From: Limnanthes douglasii subsp. nivea
Taxonomy: Eukaryota > Streptophyta > Magnoliopsida > Brassicales > Limnanthaceae
NCBI GenBank assembly: GCA_036936605.1
Contig: JAUPFV010000004.1
Location: 141,838,973-141,902,972, forward strand
Direction of reading: 5' to 3'
Length of the DNA stretch: 64,000 bases
Part shown: positions 1 to 11,600 of the stretch, in pieces
Layout: the number at the start of each line of letters is the position of its first letter
Position numbering within the stretch: position 1 is the stretch's first letter
The notes under the pieces: generated by a model
What the model saw: only the letters and a program-made list of their open reading frames with translations
What the model was told of the DNA's origin: nothing
Databases searched by the model: none
Position numbers and translations under genes: made by a program

Positions 1-127
1 TTACCGTCCGGGGATACGTCTTCAACGCTAGAAATGTACTCATATAAATAATTGGGAAACTAACTCTCGTAACCGCTAAAATCTTTGCCTTTCATCGATG
101 TTTTTGATCGAATCACTTTATTTTTAT

Positions 128-1902
128 TTAGTTGACGTTGAGATTTGGATTTAGTTCTACCGAGGCAGTCGTGCTAGCTATCGTACTGAGAGTGCTAGCG
201 AGTAGACTATCATCGTGTTCGAACTTAGATGGGTTTCGTTTAGTTGATTTGTAAGGATCAGATATTTTCCTACCTTTAGTGGCAACTAGCTCCTTAGGTT
301 CCAATACATGACTTCTTGCAGTATCTAGGATTTGCATCATTCTATTTATGATGTGATCCTGGACGTGTGGATTGTAAGCGCGGATTGTACTATCTATTAA
401 GGAGAGTTTTCTTGTAACCTCATCTTCGGTACAAACCCCATACCTACTTTTGATCTGTAAAGTACTCCAATAAATATCACATTCATCTGGCTGAATCGTC
501 CTACCTTCTTTCTCGATCATAGCTAACTTGCATGCACATAGTAAATTATACGTTGTCCTAATAACACAACCACAAATTGCGGGAGTGAATCATATTTCCC
601 CGACTTTTTGAAGATTTTGCTATATTAATTATATAGTCGTATATGAAATTTTACCCTTTAAATCATTATAGATGGCCCTCCTTAACCCCCCCCCCCCCCC
701 CTAGTTGATTTTCTTGGACAAAACCTACTTTGTTCGAATGATTCGAAAATGTTAGAGTGTTGAGCGTGAAACAACGAATGAACATTTTTCTAAAATTCCT
801 CAAATATGCATAAGTTGATTGCTCCTTCTAGGCTCGAGTGAGCACTCTCCGCCCTATAACGTAAGATTAAATAAATTAGAAGTGTAACACTAAATATTAA
901 AAACTAATGTATAAAGAGTAATAATATAATTCACCGATTGCTAGTCTCATTTCCCAAATGTTTAAATTTGTCCAGGTGGATATCAAGAAATTTGGGTCCA
1001 TAATTGTTTATCCATTGTTTCATGACATACTCGGCAACCATTAGAAAAAATGCGTACACGTGGTGTAACTTGGCAAGTTTTTTGTTATAATCTTCGATCG
1101 TCGCCGAATAGACAACCTTTTGATAAAATTTGACGAATCATCGGTCATGTCCGCTTTTGGCACAACTTTCCTAGAGTAGGAGTAAATTTTCCTATTAATA
1201 TGCCAAGTGCATAGCATATGAGTGGCATCCAGAAATATATCATCGATAGTCTTCATTAAAACCAACTCCTTATTGGAGATGATAAATTAGGCAATGCGCA
1301 CATGTTATTCGTCATCACGTTCCTTAGAACGCTCAATCCCCACGTGTAGTTCTATTGCTTCTCGGAGCTCATAAAAAACAAAAACGATACAAAAGGTCTT
1401 CTTCGTCGAAGTTTGACCAACTATTTCTAGCAAAGGAATCTTATAATTTGTAGTCTTATACGTGTTATCTATTAGAAAAAGTTGAGGAAAAGTGCGCAAT
1501 AAATTGATGCTTTTGGGATGCACAAAAAACAACTCGAGGATATCGTTCGTTGCTTCGTTGGTTACCTCTCAAACATAGTACTCGTGTTGTTTTAACTTAC
1601 CGAACAAGCATTGCATTTGGGTCTTACCCGCTTTGACCAAATTGTATTTTTAACGCATGTTGTAGATCGTACGCATACTAGAAACATTTTTCGAGTCTTT
1701 AATTTTTAAAACCCCGGTATATCTCACTTGGTAGAGAACCGACTTTCGTTTGACTATGAACAAACGCCTCTTCTTCCACTTTTAGCCTAGTGGCTCGTGA
1801 ATGACCATCCAAGTGTAAAAATGGTTGGTGGTTGTGTTTCTCGTTTACCACTATCAATTTCCAATAATCTGGTAGTTCTAAGATCGCTTTTCCCCTTAAC
1901 AA
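128..1902 (-). pseudogene. Decayed Mutator-like (FAR1-type) transposase
   Basis: Four separate open pieces on the minus strand read in the order of a plant MULE/FAR1-type transposase. Around 1902-1699 lies a FAR1-like N-terminal zinc-domain tail (a W-x-L-I-V..HNH pattern, then GHSRATRL). Around 1532-1305 lies the start of the catalytic core (FPQLFLIDNTYKTTNYK followed by PLLEIVG). Around 1265-1041 is a piece carrying a CTWH-like motif. Around 520-128 is a C-terminal region of the kind that follows the SWIM zinc finger. Stops and frame changes separate the pieces, so no transposase can be made. The family would excise and reinsert DNA by a DDE mechanism. The window starts inside or just past the 3' end, and I could not define terminal inverted repeats. 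Confidence 0.75.
686..701. repeat. Run of 16 cytosines
   Basis: A homopolymer of 16 C stands alone in AT-rich DNA between the transposase fragments. Such runs are unstable in replication and sequencing, so its length may be unreliable. Confidence 0.9.
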
Positions 1903-1971
1903 GAACGGAAAACCGTATTTTTTTTATAAACATTATCGACGCTTCTTAACATACCCTGATAAAGTTAGTCC

Positions 1972-2129
1972 GAGGTTGTCACCTGTCACCACAGTCCCCA
2001 GATTTTTGTATCACCACTAGTCCATTGAGTTTAGGTCAAACCCATAATGTAGAATATTACGGATAACTAAACTCAAGAGACTAGTGGTGATACAAAAATC
2101 TGAGGACTGTGGTGACAGGTGGCAGCCTC
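1972..2129. repeat. Inverted repeat / hairpin, about 60-bp arms
   Basis: The left arm (about 1972-2032) and the right arm (about 2070-2129) are reverse complements with only a few mismatches. They carry CACCTGTCACCACAG against CTGTGGTGACAGGTG, and TTGAGTTTAG against CTAAACTCAA near the loop. It lies just upstream (minus-strand sense) of the transposase relic. It could be a small foldback MITE or part of the MULE terminal repeat. No coding content. Confidence 0.8.
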
Positions 2130-3475
2130 TCATGAATCAGAGGATCTGGTGGATTAACTTTATCCAAACGCGATAGTCCAAGGACTGTCAACGGACATTT
2201 GAAAGTCAAAGGACTATATGCCACCAAAAACGATAGTCGAGGGACGATATACTGTTCAAAGCCTATCTATCTATAAAACATATAGGCAAAATACTTTAAA
2301 ATTGAAATATTTAAATATAAAATCACTATAATCATAAATACTATGAATATAAATTTGAAATGTATAAACATGAAATCTATATAAATTTGAAGCATATAGA
2401 CATAAAATCATTATAATCATCATAATACCACTATAAACAGTTCTAGTTAAAAATTCAAAAAACACTATAAGAAAATATCTAAACATTAGTAATGAAACAG
2501 AAAATCATTATCATTTCATTATAAAAAGGGCGGATTCCAAACAGGTTTTTACATAAATTAGAAACCTGCTACTATAAAATTGTCTAGAGTTATTCAAAAT
2601 ATTCAAAGTGGATAAAGAACTAAAAGAAGAAGACTGATGTTTTACATAACAAATAAAAGAAACATTTATGTTGTCCTCGCGCCCTATTAGAATTGAAGCA
2701 AAAAATTCTTGTATAAATTAAGAAGTGTGGGAAGGCCCTAGCTTAACACGACGAGTTAAAAAAAAGGAAAACTTACCCTCGTGAGTACGAGGATGGTGAA
2801 AATAAACCCTAAATTTGAGATCGGAGGAGAAACAGCCTAAAAAAAGATAAACCTCATAAAAAGAGATGAGAACTATTATGATAAAAAGTTAAATCCAGTT
2901 TTGAACTAAAATAGGTTTGTCGCAAATAATTTAAAAATAATTTTATCCTTAAAATTAAATTTTGTACCAAATTATTTTTTTAATAATAAGTTCGAATTTG
3001 AGAATGGCTTTCCGAATAATACCATAATGTATCTAAAAAAGAACAGTCAAAGTTTATCAAAATACTATTTATGGTTGAGAAAACAAAATATCTATTAGCA
3101 GCTGTAGAATTGTCGAGGTATATAACCAGTTGATAGTGATCTCTTTCTTAAATCAGTACAAACAGTATAAGAGATAGTGGAAACAAAGATCAATAAAGAG
3201 ATAAGACGAAAATTAAGTAACCGGCTACCCTAGGTGCGCCGGTTGAGACGTTGTACATCAATCATCAGTACTCGCGTTCGAGTTTTGGTTTAAAACACAC
3301 TCAAATCGTATCCTTATGATAAAACCGATCCTTGTGATAAAAGGTATTCCAAAATTACCTTATTTTACTTTTTTTTGAAACAAAAAAGACAAATAATCCT
3401 ATCCTTATGATAAACCCGATCCTTATGGTAAATTTCCTTATATGAATGTATCTTGTTTGCACTAAACAATGACGA
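2130..3475. other. AT-rich spacer and 3' flank of the phosphorylase gene
   Basis: No gene seen. The part next to the phosphorylase stop codon should hold its 3' UTR. Two 33-bp direct repeats (3309-3341 and 3400-3432, three mismatches, sharing TATCCTTATGATAAA) lie here. At 2150-2260 there is a short region with repeated GATAGTC motifs, probably transposon end sequence. I saw no decisive polyadenylation signal. Confidence 0.5.
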
Positions 3476-5659
3476 TTAGAAAGGACATCGACAAGGGTCG
3501 AGTCCCCAAGTTTTCTCTGCATAATCTTGGATTGTTCTATCACTGCTGAATCTTCCAGACCCGGCTGTGCTGAGGATGCTCATCTGAGTCCACTTCTCTT
3601 TATTCACAAATGCTTTATCCACAGCAGCCTGCACTTATTCCATGTTTCGAATTTAAAAAATCCTATACGCGTTTCTAAGTAGGGTTGGATTTGAGCTGAA
3701 CCGAATATCCGCATATTTGGGCTAGTGTCGTGACTCAAATTTTACACTGTTTTAACTATATATGAGCTTTAAACTTACCATAATCCGAGCCAAAACGAGC
3801 TCTTCCTTAATATAGATTTTGAGCTGCTGACTATTTATGTGGAAATATCGGAGCTTGGCACAAAAAAAAATTTAGAAGCCTATATAGAAGTTCAAACTTA
3901 AGGTTGAGCTTTTTCGAGCCAAGCATAACTCAAACTATTTGTTTGTTAGCGAACCCTAGTTTAAAGGGTTGTTTATAAATCTCTTTACCTGTGCCTCTAT
4001 GTAGCTTTTGAAGTCAGAACCAAGGAGATAAAAGTCATTGTCACCATCAATGGAGTCGCATAGTGATTTAAAATATTCACTGTGCCCAAAATAGCCATCC
4101 CGAATCATCCTGCAGTAATTAATAGAACTATTGGTAAATAGCTTTCCCAAAAACCCAAACAAAAACGAAAATTTCAAAATTCATTATACAGTAAATTCCA
4201 GTTTTATAAAGATCAACAGCTTATATTTCTGAAGCCAAACACAAAAAATACAGCATCAAAAGAGTAGCACAAAACGTCAGCAAATCAACCTCACAACACT
4301 TTCAAATTGCCGTGGAACTTTAGGGATATACTCTTTAGCACGCCATGTGAGAACTTCAGCCACTTTAGCACCAAACAGAAACTGCAAGAGAATATACAAA
4401 GTCAGATAGAAGAGGGCAATCATCACACATGTAATGAAAAATAGGCTTCAGCTAAATAATCTTGGCAACAAAAAGAGTGAAGGATACCCAATTACATTTC
4501 CACTTCCTAACTATTCAGCGACCAGACCCCTCTTATTGCTCCCTCTCACCTCTCATAATAGAGAAGCAATTTTACTTTTCTACGCTTTTAGGAACTAAGA
4601 TCATCCTCCATATATATTCTTTTGGCACGAGATATTGGCATGATTCAAGGTGAGAACAAGATGAGGTTCGAGTATTAGAGCGCAACTGATTTTTTTTCGT
4701 AGAGTTTTTTGGTGGTGAGTTTTTCGCGTATTTTGGGGGTGAGTTTTTTTTCTTTTCTGAATTTCGAGAGTATTTGGAGATTTTTAGTTTCATATTTTTC
4801 TGAATTTCGAGAGTATTTGGGTAGTGAAATATTTTTTTACTTTGAGAATTTGGGGATTTTCGTTTTATTTCAGATTTTTTTCTTTTAAGAATTTAGTTTT
4901 ATTTCAGATTTTATTTCAGGTTACATCATATAACTGGATAAATTCGAACCGTTTCATATTAAATTTACGAGAAAAAATTATTCTGCTTGGGAATTTCAAT
5001 TTCAATTGTATGTGAAAGGAAAAGAATTATGGGGTCATATTGATGGGAGTGATCCTGCCCCTCTAGATGCCAGGATCACTCCCATCAATATGACCCCATA
5101 ATTCTTTTCCCTTCACATACAATTGAAATTGAAATTCTCAAACAGAATAATTTTTCCCGTAAATTTAATATGGAACTGCTCGAATTTATCTAGTGACATG
5201 ATGTAACCAAGAAAACAGATCCACGAGAACAAAAAAATCTGAAATAAAACAAAAATCCTCAAATTCTCAAAAGAAAAAAAATATTTCAGTACCCACATAC
5301 TCTCGAAATTCAGAAAAATCTGAAACTAAAAAATCCCCAAATACTCTCGAAATTCAGAAAAACCTCACCACCCAAAATACACGAAAAACTCACCAGTTGC
5401 GCTCTGATACCATGTCAAAAGTATACTCTTTCTAAAAAAAGTATATATTATTTATCTCTCTGGTTCACATTTTATACTACTTTGTAGCAGTTACAACAAT
5501 TAATACTAAAATCTTTATTTTCCTAAAGTTATTGACTATAATTGATTATCATATATATTATACTACAATATATATTATAACTCAATCTTTAACTAAATAA
5601 ATATACTACAATATATATTATACTAAATAAATTAGATATTAATTTAATTTATTTCATGT

Positions 5660-5694
<35 letters not shown>

Positions 5695-8600
5695 GCTTAT
5701 AAAGGAACATTGTCCTTAAAAATACAACTATATTTGAAGCTGTGTTCCAGATTGTAATGGTAAATTTTAAAAGCTCAGTTCAATAAGAGTTACCATGTTA
5801 TCTGCCCCTATTTCCTCGATAATTTCAAGGGTAGACCCATCCGGTGTTGCTAATAGTAAGCATCCATTCATCAAAAATTTCATGCTGCCGGTTCCAGATG
5901 CCTCGTGACCAGGAGTGCTGCATGATATTAAAAAACATTGGGGTTAGTATAAGAAAAGTACCATCAGAGAAGGGAGTGCTTGAGGCACAAGGTGAAAATC
6001 CACATAATGACACACAATAAACTATAATAGTATCATTGTGGTTAATGAAACAGAATTTAATGATGTACAAGTTCTCTAGCCCGATATTTACAAACCTTAT
6101 GTGTTGTGAAAGGTCAGCGCCTGGTATCACCAATTCAGCAACAGATACATTGTAATCAGGGATGAAAACCTACAGTTGGAAGATTATAAGTAAACCAACA
6201 CAGACCATAGGAGATAAACTTGTATTGCCTCGCATGATAATGCTTAAATGTAAGACAACAAACAGAAAAACACCTTAACATCAACTGAGTAATAAAATCA
6301 ACATAGTTACCCAAAAAACATGTACAAAAGGAGGAGAGTAGAAGGGTTTATAAAATGTTTTTCCAAAATAGTCCGCAAATAAATCTTGAAAGAGTAAAAC
6401 CATAAATACGTAAGAATATTTCCACAAACTTATCTTACCAACTTCAAAAGATCACCAACATCAGCATCATGGTTAATTACATCAGCCACGGCATGGCAAA
6501 GTTTAATTATTTTCTTTGCGATATCATAACCAGGAGCGGCTTTCCCTCCAATTATGCATACACGAGGTACGACCTTTCTTCGTTCACTCTCTTCCATATT
6601 CTATAACAGTAAAAGAACAGTATATTTTCAGAAAGGTATACAAAAGATACCAAACACGGATGTGACCTATTGTTACCAATTGTTCAACTAGGGTAGCATT
6701 TCTCTGTATATTCCAAATAGTTCAGTTTCACAATATTTTATCTGCAGATCTCTTAAATTTCAGCACTCCGAGCTATATAAATTCTCAAAATAACCTCATC
6801 AGAAATAACAAATAAATTAACACAGACTCACCTTTATACAGTCATACCGGTATATGATGCATAAAATGTTAAGCAGTTGTCGTTTGTACTCATGAATTCG
6901 CTTAATTTGCACATCAAACAATGCATCTAAACGGACCTGCGAATAAGAGAGAATACCAACATAAGATAACCACCGTGAAAAAAATGAGACATCGGTAATG
7001 ACATAATTAGCAATCTCCCAACCTTCACGCCATTCATTGCTTCTATATATTCAGCCAACCTCATTTTATTAACATTCCTGACCTACAACATGCAAAATAA
7101 AGAGAAACAGTAATTCACCGTTTAAACTACATTTAGTTTGCATGGAACAATTATTTTTAAGTACCATTTGCCATTCTTGATGAAGGTCAGGATTAGTGGC
7201 ATGCTCCCGCAAGCCACTCAAAAGGTCAACATCACGGATCCAAGCCTCAGTTCCAAGCCATTTTGAGAGAAGGGTGCACAAACTAGGATTGCTTACCACA
7301 ATCCACCGACGCTGAAGAATTACAACTAAACAGGTCAGAACCACTGCAGATTAGGAAAACAGTGATACCACTTTGCCTAAGAATTATATGAACCACATGT
7401 TCTCATATCAAGTCAAAATCAGATTCAACTCTTGGACTGCAAGGTCCTGGCATACAATCCAAGAAATTTCAATCTTTCTAGCCCTCCAGTAAACTCTATA
7501 CAGAAACATAGGCCAAAAGAGACATGAAATGGATCCATACCTGAGTTACCCCATTTGTATTGTATTGAAATTTTTGAGGCCACAGCTCATAGAAGTCCTG
7601 CAAAGTTATTTCCTTAGACTATAAGATGAAATCACAGACAATAGCAGTAATCATTGAATTGCTTTAACATTAGAAATAAAAGAAAACTTATGGTGCAGAC
7701 AGGTGTGGTGCTACCTTAAAGACCCTTGTTTTTTGCAATTCTGAATGCATTCTGGAAACACCAATAACAGTATGCGAGCAAACAATTGATAGGTTTGCCA
7801 TCCGAATGCTCTGTTGAATCATATGGTAAGCAAGTTCAATCATTAACTATTGCAAAAGCACAGTCAAATAAGCAAAAGGAGAAAGCAAAACAAAATCTTA
7901 AAATATAGTAGTAAATAGCCGAGTAACATCTATCTGACATTATAATCATAAAATAATTAGGCGAATTTAGATATCATCAAGGGCTGAGTGGATTAGTTAA
8001 ATTTCAATAAGTACCGGTTATTAACTACACAAGACATCATAATTCTTGACCAAGCGGAAAGTATCACTTGATTAGGGAATGTTGGCACCAAGTTCCCAAG
8101 TGAATATATCAATTTAATTTACTTCTTCACTGATTGTAACTAAAAGCTGCAAAATTAACCAAAGCATGACAGTGTCTGATTATACATACCTTTGTGGCAC
8201 CTTCCTCAACGATCGACATTCTCGAGAGTCGATCGTAATCTAGACCAATCTTCTTCTTCAACTCTTCAATGAATTTGAAGTTAATATCATATATTATCTG
8301 AAAAAATCAGAAACGATACAAAGATAAGCAATACTTTATTTCAATCTTAGGTATAATAAATTTTGTAAAGCAACAAAGTCAGAACATAATCACAACGCAC
8401 TTGCAAATGGCGAGGGAGAAGCGTGCCTAGTAGATCAACAGGGACTTTTTCCAATCCTTCAGGTGATGTAGTATGACTTGTGAATGAGAAAATTTTGCAC
8501 ACAATATCCCAGGCTCTAGTCCAACCCAAATGCTCTTCATCAACAAGGATTCTCATGATCTCTGGAACTGCAAAAGATGGGTGGGTATCATTCAGCTGCA

Positions 8601-11600
8601 AAGCTACCTGCATAATATTCCCTGTATTAGCTAAATCAGAATAGTGAAATGCTTATATGAAAAGAAGGCTGGTAGTGAAATCCTTTGAACGAAGATCACT
8701 AAGTTTTGCTACCCATAATTTTGACAATCTTCAATGTGCAAATGCATAGATAGCCAAACAGCAACCCCTTCAATAAAATACAGCAAAAACTGAAAATAGT
8801 GCAACCTTCAACCAACAGAAGGGCCATATGCAATCCACACGCTGGAGGTAATAGGTTTTCAGAGATTAATTATACTAAATACCACTGAGACACAAACCTT
8901 ATCTGGAAAGTCATCAAAGTTACTATGAGAATCTTTGAATCTTCGGATAATGTCTTGTAATGATGCCGACACAAAGAAATATTGTTGTTTTAAGCGCAAT
9001 TCTTTCCCCTAAAGATGAAGGAAATGCAGAAAGTATATCAGATGAAGTCAAATATCAACAATTACAAAGGGAAAAGCTTGCCCGTCAACTTTAGTCCCCT
9101 AATAAAAAGGGGTGCAGATGTTAACCACTCGATAAGATAAAACCGTGAGACTTGCTTGCAAAGTGAAATGTTTCCCCAGACTAATCGCAGAGTAAAGTGA
9201 TATAATAAGAGTTTTAAGCAGCGTAAAACAGCTATAATATTAAAAGTGAAATGGCCAACACTTCAAATATAAGAACTCTTTTTTACAAGGCATAAGATTT
9301 AAGACAATAGTTCAGTCAGCTATTACAAGTATGAAGTATCTACATGTCTCGTATTCTGAATCTCACAAGTTTAGGCTCATAGTCATTAGAGAAAAAGGAA
9401 AGAGTCCAAAAAAGTGGCGCTAAAGTCTATTATATAAAAACACTGCTAGCAGATGCTAACGTAGAACCTTGTGAACTCTTAGAGTCTACAGATATTACCT
9501 TAAAATTAAGCATCTTGTGATTTATATCCAAATTCTTTCATTTACAGAAAATTAACTGAGAAAGTGATGCAATGTCGAGAATAAAACACCAAATCAAAGT
9601 AAAAATACTACCAGTTGAAGAATAAGCGTACCTGATAAGAACGATCGTCAGGGTACAAAACACTACTTATAGTCTCTGCTCTCTGTCTGTTGACAACTGC
9701 GTTTATGTAATCTCCTGTATTAAAGGACTCCTGCAGTGAAAGAATTGTTTCTCTGGGGACATTATAAAAAGAGAACCACTTCTACCAACAACTCAAAGAG
9801 AGATACAATAGAATGGAGCACAGCAGCAATGAGGTATTAAAGACATAGAAAAGTAATTCCACAAGAACAATCGCAATAGATGTATATGGGCAGAAAGAAC
9901 TACTTATATTTCCATGCTGCCATGCAGCTAAGCCTCGAATCACTCAACAAAATATTTCGAAATAGCCGGGTATTAAATTTGCAGGGATAAACTTCATGCT
10001 AATTTCTTAGTGATGAAAAAAGGTTCTACAAGACAGTCAGATCATAAACTTAGGACAACCAATATTCAAATTGTTATTATAATATTCATTGCATAAAGAT
10101 GTATGATACTGGGTTTTGAATTATTATTACCATATCATGCTGATCGCTTGGTTTGGCAGCCCAAAGGCGAAGATTGATAGTATTCCGTGTTCCATAACCA
10201 GGTATAGGATTGTCATATGCCACAGCTTCAACCTAACAGAATTGGAAAGGAATGACTAGTCTGAAGTCTGAACTAAATGCCAAGCCAGTAGCACGATTAT
10301 TTTTCTTCGCAAAGTAGGCCTTACTCAAGAAGATTGAAGGATTACTAATAAAAAAACGCAACTATCTAGAAAAAGATTATATTAGCTTACCATCTCGCCA
10401 GGGACCCAAACTTCAGATTTTTCTCCGTTCAAATGTTGTTCTTCGACGGTCCCATAAAACTTATCCATCCAGCATCATACAGATAATACAAAGGTATAAG
10501 AATACAAATAGAGGTGCAATGAAAGTCATAACTTCTCAATAGAAGAGAGCAATATTTGCAAACCTTCACTGTGTATGTTACATGTACACGCTCTATCTCC
10601 CAAGGATTTCCAAAATTCAACCAGTAATCCGGTTGTTCATGTTGAAAGCCGTCCAATATAACCTGACGGAATAACCCATATTGATAGCGAAGTCCGTAAC
10701 TGAAAAAAATATAGATAGAATCCTTCAAAGGAAATTGATACCTTCCTATTAAAAGAAAATGACATTGAATTCTAGACCAACAACCCATAATGTCGATAAG
10801 TCTACAATGCAATATAGTACTAAAATTCTTCTCTTATTAACTGTTCATGGAGCATATCAATTCTTTTTCTTCTCATTTCCGACAAATCCGTCCTTGTTTT
10901 AGCTCTAATCTAGTAAAACTAAAACAAAAGGTAGAAAAAAACGGTTTCTCTTCTAATAAGAACTCTCATATTTTATCCTTCAAATTGCCTACCATCTTTG
11001 ACATTTATATACAACATTTTATAGTTTTTAGCCACTTTAACACAAAGCTAAATGGAGATGTCAGACATTAAAATGTTACCTATTTCAAAAAGCATAAAAA
11101 ATTCAAGCTGAATCATTATATGTAAAATTATCTTTTGTCTGGAATACCCTACATTTCTGAATAATAAAAAGGTGACATAAGTAATATAAGTGACATATCT
11201 AAAGTGCTAACCATCTTGAAAGCAGTAAAGACTGAAGACATAAAGGCAAAATTTCATGGTCCAGGTTGCTCCATGTAACTAAAGCTTTACTACTAAATTA
11301 CTAGGCAAAATCTTACCCCCAAGCAGGATAGTCCAAGGTTGCAAGAGAATCCATTTGACATGCTGAAAGACGAGCAAGGCCACCATTGCCAAGGGCACCA
11401 TCCCCTTCCTTTAAAGGTCACAAAAAATAACGCATCAACGTAGACATAAAATAACAGTTAATGGAGTGATTGTGGTAAATACAACTAGAGAGTAAAATGA
11501 TAAAAGGATGGATATGTTCATTGGTTATTTTGTAAGTTTATAATCAAGAAAGCAGGATTCCGCTCCCGGAAAATATTATTACTATGATAAAATAGTTTCT

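Noticed and set aside
4462..5298. Small ORFs in intron 19 of the phosphorylase
   Set aside because: They fall in the inverted-repeat arms and adjoining intron and mirror each other; no domain.
7069..8613. Phosphorylase pieces as separate small genes
   Set aside because: They are exons 10 and 14 read through into introns; all 22 exons join in one frame.
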